Assembly (NCBI GenBank): GCA_964547295.1
Contig: CAZJMH010000014.1
Location: 1 to 15,226 of the forward strand
Length of the DNA: 15,226 nt
Direction: 5' to 3'
Origin: CAYSLZ01 sp964547295
Lineage (GTDB): Bacteria; Patescibacteriota; Microgenomatia; UBA12405; JAHJSD01
Shown: positions 1-6,723 of the stretch, one piece after another
How the letters are laid out: the number at the start of each line of letters is the position of its first letter
Position numbering within the stretch: position 1 is the stretch's first letter
Position numbers and translations under genes: made by a program
The notes under the pieces: generated by a model
What the model saw: the letters and a program-made list of their open reading frames with translations, nothing else
Databases searched by the model: none
What the model was told of the DNA's origin: nothing

Positions 1-17
1 GCGACTCCTCCAATTAG

Positions 18-90
18 CACGCCCGGGAGGAATCGAACCCCCAACCTCTCCGTCCGCAACGGAGCGTTCTATCCGTTGAACTACGGGCGC
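18..90 (-). tRNA. tRNA-Arg, anticodon GCG
   Basis: The minus strand folds into a full cloverleaf. The acceptor stem is GCGCCCG with CGGGCGT, including a G1-U72 wobble. The anticodon stem is CTCCG/CGGAG with loop TTGCGGA, giving anticodon GCG. The T arm contains TTCGATT and the discriminator base is G. An A in the D loop and C35 fit arginine identity. CCA is not encoded (CTA follows), so CCA must be added after transcription. It is last in a three-tRNA minus-strand unit. A GCG anticodon is unusual: bacteria normally read CGU and CGC with an ACG tRNA whose A34 is deaminated to inosine. Confidence 0.93.
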
Positions 91-164
91 AGCGTAATAA
101 TTTTCTCTGAAAATTAAACGCTGCTGTCGCGTTTAATTCACAAAGTGAATTATTTCGTGACGCT
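91..164. repeat. Nested palindromic element between tRNA genes
   Basis: AGCGT at 91-95 pairs with ACGCT at 160-164, and AATAATT (96-102) with AATTATT (148-154). Inside are three overlapping hairpins: 98-105 with 109-116, 112-121 with 129-138 (perfect 10 bp), and 134-141 with 145-152. Because they share bases, two alternative folds are possible. The block starts at the first base after the tRNA-Arg(GCG) gene. It could be a small non-autonomous repeat element, or a processing or pausing structure in the tRNA transcript. Confidence 0.65.
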
Positions 165-175
165 AAATTGCTCTG

Positions 176-247
176 AGCCTGGACCGAGAATCGAACTCGG
201 GACCTTCCCCTTACCAAGGGGATGCTCTACCCCTGAGCCATCCAGGC
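176..247 (-). tRNA. tRNA-Thr, anticodon GGT
   Basis: The minus strand gives a complete cloverleaf. The acceptor stem is GCCTGGA/TCCAGGC and the D stem GCTC/GAGC. The anticodon stem is TCCCC/GGGGA with loop TTGGTAA, giving anticodon GGT, which reads ACC and ACU. The T stem is CCGAG/CTCGG and the discriminator is U. CCA is not encoded. It lies only 4 bases downstream of tRNA-Arg(TCG), so the two must be cut from one transcript. Confidence 0.95.
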
Positions 248-251
248 TGTG

Positions 252-325
252 TGCCCCCGAGAGGAGTTGAACCCCTAACCTCCTGTTCCGAAGACAGGCG
301 CTCTATCCAATTGAGCTACGGGAGC
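252..325 (-). tRNA. tRNA-Arg, anticodon TCG
   Basis: Complete cloverleaf on the minus strand. The acceptor stem is GCTCCCG/CGGGGGC, with one T-G wobble. The anticodon stem is CCTGT/ACAGG with loop CTTCGGA, giving anticodon TCG, which reads CGA and probably CGG. The T arm is AGGGG-TTCAACT-CCTCT and the discriminator is A. CCA is not encoded. It is first in the minus-strand tRNA unit, with a good promoter just upstream. With the GCG arginine tRNA nearby, the whole CGN box could be read without inosine. Confidence 0.94.
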
Positions 326-333
326 ATACGTAT

Positions 334-362
334 ATTTTACTTTACTCAACCTAGGATTTCAA
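334..362 (-). promoter_or_regulatory. Promoter of the tRNA cluster
   Basis: On the minus strand TTGAAA (357-362) and TAAAAT (334-339) are separated by exactly 17 bases, close to the sigma-70 consensus. The -10 ends 8 bases before the mature tRNA-Arg(TCG) 5' end, so the transcript should carry almost no 5' leader. Confidence 0.7.
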
Positions 363-375
363 AGTCGGAAATCCT
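353..375. repeat. Inverted repeat over the tRNA promoter -35
   Basis: AGGATTTC (353-360) and GAAATCCT (368-375) form a perfect 8-bp inverted repeat with a 7-base centre, overlapping the -35 box of the tRNA promoter. It could be an operator or a chance hairpin. It does not look like a terminator, because no plus-strand gene precedes it and no T-tract follows. Confidence 0.45.
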
Positions 376-394
376 TAAAAAATAATTATATTCC

Positions 395-426
395 AGCAAT
401 TGAACAATTGAGCAATGTAACAATGA
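395..426. repeat. Degenerate 8-bp tandem repeat
   Basis: Four consecutive 8-base units, AGCAATTG, AACAATTG, AGCAATGT and AACAATGA, keep the core CAAT in strict 8-base register. They sit just upstream of the promoter of the GalU-like gene. A similar array lies at 8060-8115. Confidence 0.6.
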
Positions 427-436
427 CACATTTTTC

Positions 437-447
437 TATGTTAAAAT
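437..447 (+). promoter_or_regulatory. Extended -10 promoter, leaderless GalU-like gene
   Basis: TATGTTAAAAT is an extended -10 element (TGn plus TAAAAT at 442-447). Six bases separate it from ATG at 454, so the expected transcription start is the A of the start codon. No Shine-Dalgarno sequence is present. The same 11-base sequence and spacing precede secE. Confidence 0.7.
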
Positions 448-453
448 AAATTT

Positions 454-1335
454 ATGTCCGTCTATAAAGGCGTTATTGCCGCTGCCGGCCGGGGAACAAG
501 ATTTCTCCCGGTTGTCAAAGGATACCCAAAAGAATTAATCCCGATTTTAGATAAGCCGAATATTCAGTATCTAATCGAAGAAATGATCGGCGCTGGAATA
601 AATGAAATCGCTATTGTCCACCGGCCAGGCGAAACCAAAATCAAAGAATACTTCTCCCCAGACAAAGAGTTGGAAGATTACCTTCAAAAAAATAATAAAA
701 CTGAATATTTGGCCAGTTTGAAAGAGATTTGGGCCAAAGCAAAATTACATTTTATCCCCCAGTCCGATAATCTTCCTTACGGCAACGCCAGCCCAGTTTT
801 AGCTGCTAAACAATTTATTGATAACCAGCCGTTTGTTTATATGTTTGGAGATGATTTTATTTTAGAATCTGAACCAGGAAAATATCTTAATTTGTTAATT
901 AATACTTATACAAAACATCAACCAGCCGTTGTTCTTGGTTGTCAGAAAGTCCCCTGGGACGAAATTCATCGCTACGGCAGTGTTCAGTATGCTGAGAATC
1001 CAAAAACTCCTAATCAAGCAGTAGGTGTTCTAGAAAAACTACCTAAAGATAAAGCCCCATCAAATATTGCCCAATTCGGCCGGTTTGTTTTATCGCCGAA
1101 AGCTTTTCCGGTATTAAAAGACCAGCAAACATCTAAAGGCGAACTTTGGCTGTCAGACGCCAATAATACCTTAGCCAAAACAGACATAGCTATTGCCGAA
1201 CCTATCCGAGAAGGCAAATGGCTGACTACCGGTGACCCCTTACGCTGGCTGAAAACAAATATTGAAGTTGGGATTAACTCGCCTGACTTTGAAGCTGACT
1301 TAAAAGCTTATCTGGCTGAAATTGACCTTTCTTAA
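454..1335 (+). CDS. galU: UTP-glucose-1-phosphate uridylyltransferase-like protein (GalU family)
   Basis: Predicted to join a nucleoside triphosphate, probably UTP, to a sugar 1-phosphate, giving activated sugar for cell-surface glycans in the cytoplasm. The 293-residue length fits the GalU family. The N-terminal signature AAAGRGTRFLPVVKGYPKEL (residues 9-28) is a GalU nucleotide-binding loop with Arg replacing the usual Leu before GTR. KPNIQYLIEE follows at 34-43. A substrate-binding NASPVL lies at 111-116, a metal-binding FGDD at 131-134, and GRFVLSP at 209-215. The start is set by a leaderless-type promoter exactly upstream. The 3' end overlaps the tail of the convergent tgt gene by 62 bp. 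Specificity for UTP and glucose is inferred from the family; dTTP or other sugars cannot be excluded. Confidence 0.85.
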   Translation: MSVYKGVIAAAGRGTRFLPVVKGYPKELIPILDKPNIQYLIEEMIGAGINEIAIVHRPGETKIKEYFSPDKELEDYLQKNNKTEYLASLKEIWAKAKLHFIPQSDNLPYGNASPVLAAKQFIDNQPFVYMFGDDFILESEPGKYLNLLINTYTKHQPAVVLGCQKVPWDEIHRYGSVQYAENPKTPNQAVGVLEKLPKDKAPSNIAQFGRFVLSPKAFPVLKDQQTSKGELWLSDANNTLAKTDIAIAEPIREGKWLTTGDPLRWLKTNIEVGINSPDFEADLKAYLAEIDLS

Positions 1336-2395
1336 TATCTTCTCTAATTTTTTTCATCAACCGCATATAAAAAGTTAAGTTATGAATAGTAATCAACCGT
1401 TTACCCAGCGGTTCATTAATTTTAATTAGATGCCGAATATACGCCCGGCTATAACTCGTGCAGGCTAAGCAAGAACAGTCTTTTTCAATCGGCGACTTAT
1501 CTAACTCATATTTGGCTTGATGCATTTTTAATTGGCCAGTAAAAGTATAAGCTAAACCATGTCTGGCATTTCTAGTCGGGACAACGCAGTCAAATAAGTC
1601 CCAACCCATGGCCACCGACCCGACAATCTGTTCCGGCGGCCCAGCGCCCATTAAATATCGCAATCTATCCTCAGGAATTAAATCGGCCGTGTAATCAATA
1701 ATTTCATCGTTGACCGTCGGACCGCCAAAACCATATCCCGGCCAGGGCCAAATATTTTCTAAATCCTGGAAACAGTGCTGACGCAATTTTCTATCATTTG
1801 CCCCTTGAATTATCGCCATAACCATTTTATTTTTTGCCTCACCCCTATCCTTTAAATACTTTGCCGCTTTTTCCGCCCACCGCACCGTTGTACTCACCGA
1901 ATACTTGTTTTCATTCTTCCCGGCATCAGCCGCAACCGGATAATCTAAAATCATCATAATATTCGATCCAACATCCAGCTGATTTCGTAAACATTTTTCC
2001 GGTGTCAAAAAATGCTTTTTACCACTCAAATGATCTTTATATTCTATACCGTCTTTTTTAACCTTTCCCATCCCATGCTTATATATCAAAGAAAATACCT
2101 GCCAGCCGCCGCTGTCAGTTAAAATCGGCCCATTCCAGTTCATAAACTTGCCTAAACCTGCCATTTTTTTTATTACTTCTGTTCCCGGACGAATACCGAG
2201 ATGATAAATATTCCCCAAAATCATCTGCAATTCAATATTGTTTAAATCTTCGGCAGACAGGTGCTTGACTGCCCCGTAAGTAGCGTCGGGTATAAAACAA
2301 GGAGTTTGAACAATCCCTTTTTCGGTTTTTATCTCCCCCACCCTCGCCCGCGAATTTTTGTCTTTTATTTTTACTTTAAAAAACTTGTTTTGCAT
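1274..2395 (-). CDS. tgt: tRNA-guanine transglycosylase
   Basis: Swaps guanine 34 of GUN-anticodon tRNAs (Asp, Asn, His, Tyr) for a queuine-type base. Family landmarks are in order over 373 residues: GNIYHL (61-66), LTDSGGWQVFSL (92-103, with Trp for the usual Phe), IIQG (195-198), FDCVVPTRNARHG (268-280, with D269 at the position of the catalytic Asp), and a zinc site of C307, C309, C312 and H338 in TIHNL. The usual GGLAVGE substrate loop is replaced by FGGPTVND (223-230), so the base it inserts may differ from classical preQ1. No queuosine synthesis gene is nearby, which would fit salvage. The C-terminus overlaps the GalU-like gene by 62 bp on the opposite strand. The start at 2395 fits a TATAAT box eight bases upstream. 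Confidence 0.93.
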   Translation of the reverse strand: MQNKFFKVKIKDKNSRARVGEIKTEKGIVQTPCFIPDATYGAVKHLSAEDLNNIELQMILGNIYHLGIRPGTEVIKKMAGLGKFMNWNGPILTDSGGWQVFSLIYKHGMGKVKKDGIEYKDHLSGKKHFLTPEKCLRNQLDVGSNIMMILDYPVAADAGKNENKYSVSTTVRWAEKAAKYLKDRGEAKNKMVMAIIQGANDRKLRQHCFQDLENIWPWPGYGFGGPTVNDEIIDYTADLIPEDRLRYLMGAGPPEQIVGSVAMGWDLFDCVVPTRNARHGLAYTFTGQLKMHQAKYELDKSPIEKDCSCLACTSYSRAYIRHLIKINEPLGKRLITIHNLTFYMRLMKKIREDIKKGQFQPDKLLSQLQSQAS

Positions 2396-2403
2396 ATATC
2401 GGT

Positions 2404-2432
2404 ATTATACCGTCCCCTAACAGATGTATAAA
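2404..2432 (-). promoter_or_regulatory. Promoter of tgt
   Basis: On the minus strand TTTATA (2427-2432) and a perfect TATAAT (2404-2409) lie 17 bases apart. Eight bases separate the -10 from the tgt ATG, predicting a leader of about two bases. The -10 sits in the centre of a 13-base palindrome (CGGTATAATACCG, 2400-2412), which could be an operator. Confidence 0.65.
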
Positions 2433-2451
2433 CTGGAAGATATCAATCGAA

Positions 2452-2460
2452 TGTTATAAA
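2452..2460 (+). promoter_or_regulatory. Extended -10 promoter of tRNA-Trp
   Basis: TGTTATAAA is an extended -10 (TGn plus TATAAA at 2455-2460), with no clear -35. It predicts a start near 2467, about 23 bases before the tRNA. Confidence 0.5.
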
Positions 2461-2489
2461 ATATCAATTAAGGTGTAGTTTAAAAACTT

Positions 2490-2561
2490 AGGTCCGTGGT
2501 GAAATCGGCATCACCGCAGTCTCCAAAACTGCTGTTCCAGGTTCGAGTCCTGGCGGACCTG
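2490..2561 (+). tRNA. tRNA-Trp, anticodon CCA
   Basis: Complete plus-strand cloverleaf. The acceptor stem is AGGTCCG/CGGACCT and the D stem GGTG/CACC. The anticodon stem is GCAGT/ACTGC with loop CTCCAAA, giving anticodon CCA. The T stem is CCAGG/CCTGG and the discriminator is G, as expected for Trp. CCA is not encoded. The anticodon reads UGG only, which agrees with UGA not being a Trp codon here. It is a single-gene unit between divergent tgt and the convergent hydrolase gene, with no terminator-like hairpin seen. Confidence 0.95.
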
Positions 2562-2579
2562 CACAAAAATAACTTTACC

Positions 2580-3596
2580 TTAATTTGTAAATAAATTTCG
2601 CTTGAAAAAATCAATTGTTCTTTCCATTGCAAGGCTAAAATGCGGACTGCTTAAATTATGATCACCTCCAGAGTATTGATATAATTCCACTTCTTTATTA
2701 GCTGATTCCAAACTCTCTTTTAAACTAATTGATAACTCTACCGGCACACTCTCATCAGCTGTTCCATGATGCAGTTGAACCGGACCACTAATATCAGATA
2801 AATAAAAATATGGATCGATTTGCCGCCAAAAATCAGGATTTTCAGAGGGCAAACCTTGATTTTCAACTAACTCCGGAGCAGATCTAGTTTCTAAGTTTAG
2901 AAAAGCAATATCCTCATTATAGGTTTCTAACATATCTTCAAAACTTCCTACAACCCCAGCCCAAAATACTCCTACATCTATTTCTTCCGATACTACCATC
3001 GATCTTAAACCGATTTCGCCTCCATTAGAATGGCCCCAAATGCCGATATTATCACTATCAGCATCAGAATATTTTTTTAAGGAACTGATTGCATTTAAAG
3101 TATCAACTAGATAGGCCTCAGAAAAATGAGCGCTAACTGGCTCACCTTCAGAATTACCGTGTCCCCGCAAATCAATTTTATAAGTAATAAAACCACTTTT
3201 AGCAAGTTCATCTTGATAAGCCGTGTAGCGTTCGGTAGTTTGATATTCATCAGGAGGAATATATCCGTGTAAAAAAACTATTATCGGGTAGCCATTTTCT
3301 GGCTTATTGGTGTTAGGAACAGCTAGTAGCCCATATATTTTATTACCCTCAGACTGATAGGAGGCAATATAGCGATCATAGTTAGACTCTGGCGTCAAAC
3401 TTTCTTCAATTAAAATATCACTGCCAGGATAATCTTTCTCTTTTAAAAACTCAACTGCCATTGACGGCAAAATGGGCGTTGGATTAACATTTTGGCCAGA
3501 CTGTTCATTAAAATGTTTATTTGACTCCGGCTGGTAAACTAAAATTGTAACTAATACAAATAAACCAACTATAAGTAACAAAAACTTTTTCGGCAT
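2580..3596 (-). CDS. Secreted or membrane-anchored alpha/beta hydrolase (S9/esterase-like)
   Basis: An alpha/beta-hydrolase of 338 residues. A hydrophobic N-terminal segment (about 4-20) is a signal peptide or anchor, followed by a Pro/Asn-rich linker. Catalytic-domain landmarks are an oxyanion-hole-type FLHGY (108-112), RGHGNSEG (144-151), nucleophile elbow GHSNGG with S190, an acid D281 in GTADESVP, and H313 in GGDHN. This layout resembles dienelactone hydrolases and prolyl-oligopeptidase-type esterases. The substrate, an ester or a peptide, cannot be told. It begins 15 bases after the stop of the four-Cys protein gene on the same strand and is likely co-transcribed with it. No Shine-Dalgarno sequence is visible before its ATG. 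Confidence 0.85.
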   Translation of the reverse strand: MPKKFLLLIVGLFVLVTILVYQPESNKHFNEQSGQNVNPTPILPSMAVEFLKEKDYPGSDILIEESLTPESNYDRYIASYQSEGNKIYGLLAVPNTNKPENGYPIIVFLHGYIPPDEYQTTERYTAYQDELAKSGFITYKIDLRGHGNSEGEPVSAHFSEAYLVDTLNAISSLKKYSDADSDNIGIWGHSNGGEIGLRSMVVSEEIDVGVFWAGVVGSFEDMLETYNEDIAFLNLETRSAPELVENQGLPSENPDFWRQIDPYFYLSDISGPVQLHHGTADESVPVELSISLKESLESANKEVELYQYSGGDHNLSSPHFSLAMERTIDFFKRNLFTN

Positions 3597-3611
3597 AATT
3601 TAATTTCGGAT

Positions 3612-4163
3612 TTACTCTGACATTCCTTGCATTAACTCATCCATGTCCATGAATTCAATACCACTCGGGGGATTGAATCTTGCGTCAGTAAATACGGCTG
3701 GTTGGCAGTTAAAGTTAGCGTCGGTTGGCAAACCTGTTTGGCCGGTATCAGTTTCTCCAGAGAACATTTCCTCTGCTTCTTCTGGGTCAAAACACATTTT
3801 TACGCCTTGCTCCTGGCCTTCTGACCAATTCCACATACAGTTATCTTTGAAAATAACTTTTCCTGATTGTCCTTCTGATTCAATTTCAGAATAAAATTTC
3901 TCTCCCTTAACCCAAGTTGTTCCTGAATACTCTTCGCCTTGACTAAAAGTGCATTTTAATGGCACTCCTAAATCAACCATCTTTTTTAACGTTCCGGTAT
4001 ATTTTTCCTTATCACTAGTATCTTCTGTATCAACTGCCTGACTCTCCTCTTCTTGATCAATAACTTGGTCGGTTGATGGCAAACTATCTTTTTGAATTAA
4101 AAAATAGCCTGCAATTCCGCTAATGACTAAAATTATGACAATTATTGGCAATATTTTTTTCAT
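3612..4163 (-). CDS. Membrane-anchored four-cysteine extracytoplasmic protein, unknown function
   Basis: The ATG at 4163 gives 183 residues and is preceded at eight bases by a perfect GGAGG. A GTG nine bases further upstream lies inside that Shine-Dalgarno sequence and is not favoured. Residues 4-23 are a strong membrane anchor (start MKKILPIIVIILV), followed by an acidic Ser/Asp/Glu-rich linker to about residue 52. The folded domain starts at YTGTLKKMVDLG and has four cysteines (in LKC, DNC, KMC and FNC), enough for two disulfides outside the cell. It has several aromatic strands and ends in an acidic Met-rich tail. From memory it resembles a protein family common in Patescibacteria, but no function is known to me. 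It is first in a probable operon with the secreted hydrolase. Confidence 0.75.
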   Translation of the reverse strand: MKKILPIIVIILVISGIAGYFLIQKDSLPSTDQVIDQEEESQAVDTEDTSDKEKYTGTLKKMVDLGVPLKCTFSQGEEYSGTTWVKGEKFYSEIESEGQSGKVIFKDNCMWNWSEGQEQGVKMCFDPEEAEEMFSGETDTGQTGLPTDANFNCQPAVFTDARFNPPSGIEFMDMDELMQGMSE

Positions 4164-4167
4164 CCCT

Positions 4168-4176
4168 ATCACCTCC
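4168..4176 (-). promoter_or_regulatory. Strong Shine-Dalgarno sequence
   Basis: GGAGGTGAT on the minus strand matches the anti-Shine-Dalgarno end of 16S rRNA over nine bases, with eight bases from GGAGG to ATG at 4163. It decides the start of the four-Cys protein and is the only clear ribosome binding site seen in this window. Confidence 0.85.
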
Positions 4177-4221
4177 CTTCCATTTATTAAAATTATTTTA
4201 AAAATATTCTAAACCAAAACT

Positions 4222-4227
4222 ATTATA
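4222..4227 (-). promoter_or_regulatory. -10 element before the four-Cys protein gene
   Basis: A perfect TATAAT on the minus strand predicts a start near 4215 and a leader of about 50 bases containing the Shine-Dalgarno sequence. No good -35 or extended -10 accompanies it. It would separate this operon from the upstream pseudopilin operon. Confidence 0.45.
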
Positions 4228-4240
4228 CAACTTTAATTTT

Positions 4241-4900
4241 TTATTCATATTCACATTCACCCCACTTATCAGGAACAGATTTTCCACTAGCATTTTTACA
4301 CCAATTACTTTTGTCACTACAAAGATCTTGACAGGTTGGATCATTCCCAAATAATCGAGGACACTGACTTATATCAGGTCTTTCATAAAACTCACAACTT
4401 CCACCCGGCGCACAAACATAAGATTCAGTACACCTATAATTAACTTTAATGTTACTACTCGACAAACCATAATTATATCCACAATCCGGCGGACCGCAAC
4501 CAAACTGACAGCCAACTTTTTCGATACCGCTGTCGTTTTCATTTTCTAAATTAGCCAATACCATAAACCACTGACTGCACTCATCGCTACAATGTGATTG
4601 ATATCCGTAATCTTCACCACCAGGATCACAGGGAATTGCATCTAAATAAACCGCCCCTTCGTGTTCTAATGGCTGACCACACTGAGGTAAATTCTTGGGA
4701 AAACAATTAATATCAAAATAGTAATCATAAAGAGCGATTTTTATATTCTCCAAGTCGGATTTTCTTTTTGCATCCCTGGCTTTATTTATCTGAGCAACAG
4801 CAAAAATAGCTGCACTTGAAAAGACTATTCCTAGCAACAAAATAATAACCAGTATTTCAGGAAAAGTAATCCCAGATTGCCTTTTTAAAATTCGGCTCAT
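4241..4900 (-). CDS. Cysteine-rich type IV pseudopilin-like protein
   Basis: The N-terminus is a class III (prepilin) signal: a short basic leader, Gly10, then ITFPEILVIILLLGIV with Glu at +5 and a long hydrophobic helix, followed by the RDAKRKSDLENIKIAL stretch seen in many Patescibacteria pseudopilins. Cleavage after Gly10 by a prepilin peptidase is expected. After about residue 60 the protein is unusual: it holds 16 cysteines in about 155 residues, many paired closely (for example in CGPPDCGY and CQDLC), which suggests a disulfide-stapled extracellular head. It starts 16 bases after the stop of the upstream secreted GH-like gene, so the two probably form one operon. No pilus assembly genes lie in the window. 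Function beyond pilin-like secretion or display is unknown. Confidence 0.8.
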   Translation of the reverse strand: MSRILKRQSGITFPEILVIILLLGIVFSSAAIFAVAQINKARDAKRKSDLENIKIALYDYYFDINCFPKNLPQCGQPLEHEGAVYLDAIPCDPGGEDYGYQSHCSDECSQWFMVLANLENENDSGIEKVGCQFGCGPPDCGYNYGLSSSNIKVNYRCTESYVCAPGGSCEFYERPDISQCPRLFGNDPTCQDLCSDKSNWCKNASGKSVPDKWGECEYE

Positions 4901-4916
4901 TAACTTAACTCTACCA

Positions 4917-6614
4917 CTAATTTAATTTTGAAATAAAAAAAACAATGTCTTTAAAATTAAATTTGCCATCCTGGTTAAAATCGATAGGAATTAAAAATTT
5001 AAATACAGCCTTGTTTAATCCTGGTTCAGAAAAAACAACAAATGTTTGACGAGGTAAAGAGCCAGGTTTAACTACAACTAAACGATACTCTTGGCCTAAG
5101 GCAATATTGTTAATCCCAGTTAATCTTTTTTTGCCATTTTTAACCACTACCCTTTCTCTGCCATATACAATTTGGTCGTTGGAATCATAAATTAAAAACT
5201 TGAAATCATTACCAGAAGACTGACGCCATAAAAAAGGTCGAACATTAAACTCCAAATCTATATTCGGCCGAACCTCAACCGGCCAATCAATCGAATTAGA
5301 AACTGGCTCTCCGTTTTTAAAAACTTTAATTCCCAAATCATAATTTTTAACTTCTTCTCCAGTTTTTATTGATAAAACTATTTTTTGCGAACTAAACGGA
5401 GGCAAATTTTTAAAATCAGAGAAAAAATATTCAAAGTTTTCAACCCCATCACCAATTAACTTAAGCTGGTAACCATCATCAATATCCCAAATTGGCTGTC
5501 CAAGATTAAAAACATCAATAAATAAACGATAAGTAGAGTTATGAATTAGTTTTGATGGGAGTGAACTTTTAATACCTAATTTTTCTTTCTGTTCCGGATT
5601 TCCAGCAATTTTTTCAATTTCATAAACCACTTGATATTGAGGATAAAATTGATCACTGTTTGGTTTGCGCCAAGAAAAATGACTAAACTCTTCTCTTTGG
5701 TAATTAAATATAAACGGGGTTATTGCTTTAACCCTTTGATCAGGCAATACCCGCTGGAAATAAATCCTAAAATTTTCGGCAACGTCTTCTGGTGAGAAAA
5801 AATTTATTTGTTTAAATAAACCCTCTGAATGCGGCCACCCGGTTTCTTTAATAAAAACAGGCAAGCTCTTATTTACACCAAATTCCCTTAAAACCTCTAA
5901 CTCCCACTGATAATTCATAATTGAATTTCGCCCAGAAGCATGAGGTGAACCGACAAAACCATAATTGGGATAAGAATGTGATGCCCAACCGTCCAAATTT
6001 TTAAAAAGAGCTGGCAAACCACCTTCAACACCTAGATGCATCTGGCGAAGAAATTGATATTCATCCTCATATTTAGGCAGTTGACTGGGAGCAGCAGCAT
6101 CTAAACCAGCCATCATCACAAAAAAGTCTTCGTTTTTAGCTTTAAGCTCTCTAGAAAATATTTCAACAGTTTGGGCATAACCCTGAGAATCAACTTCTCC
6201 ACCCCATTCTATTCCATGATTTGGTTCATTAAAAAGAACAATATACCTGTCTTTTATTACCCAATGCAACGAATCCAAAAACTGAATCCATTTATTAATG
6301 TCTTCTTCATCAGGTCGACGCCAATAACCACCCTCCTGGGGTTGAGTTGCCAATCGAATAATTGGAATTAAATGCAGCTCACGCATTCGATTAAAAATAT
6401 CCTGCCACTTTTGATAATCCAAATCATCTTCTTGCATAACCATGGTCACATATCCCCAGTCGCCACCTGAAGAATTAACTAATTCTGCCACCTGACGAAG
6501 CTCATTCTCCTCCGGGACCGCCACATGCATACCAAATTTGTTATTTTGGGCAAAAACACCTTGACTGCCTAAAATCCAAAGCCCAACTACCAAAATAATA
6601 ATCTTCTTCCACAT
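4917..6614 (-). CDS. Secreted clan GH-A glycoside hydrolase-like protein with dockerin-like C-terminus
   Basis: The ATG at 6614 gives 565 residues. A TTG 15 bases upstream is possible, but the ATG fits both the signal peptide (MWKKIIILVVGLW to GVFA, cleaved near residue 22) and an extended -10 five bases upstream. Residues about 27-335 look like a TIM barrel of clan GH-A: LFNEPNHG with acid/base candidate E130, a SHSYP segment, and FIKETGWP with nucleophile candidate E257. Two beta-rich regions follow, possibly Ig-like. The end carries one calcium-binding repeat, DFNQDGKFNFKD (545-556), like a single dockerin or EF-hand unit; a true dockerin has two. The polysaccharide target is unknown. The Cys-rich pseudopilin gene follows after 16 bases. 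Confidence 0.8.
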   Translation of the reverse strand: MWKKIIILVVGLWILGSQGVFAQNNKFGMHVAVPEENELRQVAELVNSSGGDWGYVTMVMQEDDLDYQKWQDIFNRMRELHLIPIIRLATQPQEGGYWRRPDEEDINKWIQFLDSLHWVIKDRYIVLFNEPNHGIEWGGEVDSQGYAQTVEIFSRELKAKNEDFFVMMAGLDAAAPSQLPKYEDEYQFLRQMHLGVEGGLPALFKNLDGWASHSYPNYGFVGSPHASGRNSIMNYQWELEVLREFGVNKSLPVFIKETGWPHSEGLFKQINFFSPEDVAENFRIYFQRVLPDQRVKAITPFIFNYQREEFSHFSWRKPNSDQFYPQYQVVYEIEKIAGNPEQKEKLGIKSSLPSKLIHNSTYRLFIDVFNLGQPIWDIDDGYQLKLIGDGVENFEYFFSDFKNLPPFSSQKIVLSIKTGEEVKNYDLGIKVFKNGEPVSNSIDWPVEVRPNIDLEFNVRPFLWRQSSGNDFKFLIYDSNDQIVYGRERVVVKNGKKRLTGINNIALGQEYRLVVVKPGSLPRQTFVVFSEPGLNKAVFKFLIPIDFNQDGKFNFKDIVFFISKLN

Positions 6615-6619
6615 GCCCA

Positions 6620-6628
6620 ATTCTATCA
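6620..6628 (-). promoter_or_regulatory. Extended -10 promoter of the GH-like gene
   Basis: TGATAGAAT on the minus strand (TGn plus TAGAAT at 6620-6625) lies five bases before ATG 6614, implying little or no leader and supporting that ATG over the upstream TTG. Confidence 0.5.
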
Positions 6629-6723
6629 AACCTTTGAAACCCTTTCTTCGTCAATACAAAAACACTACAATGATTCGAATGATTGAAGAGAGTCAAACTT
6701 TCTTGAAGTTTTTTACTACCGAA

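Noticed and set aside
14..217. Short minus-strand reading frame across the tRNA genes
   Set aside because: It lies over two convincing tRNA cloverleafs and a palindrome, so it is not a protein gene.
18..2561. tRNA genes as attachment sites of an integrated element
   Set aside because: No integrase, no tRNA-end direct repeats and no phage-like genes are present in the window.
6615..6629. TTG start for the GH-like gene at 6629
   Set aside because: The ATG at 6614 gives a cleaner signal peptide and lies five bases after an extended -10 box that overlaps the TTG region.
6695..6711. AAACTT/AAGTTT hairpin after the DedA gene as a terminator
   Set aside because: The stem is six weak base pairs and the T-run follows it on the plus strand, where no gene ends.
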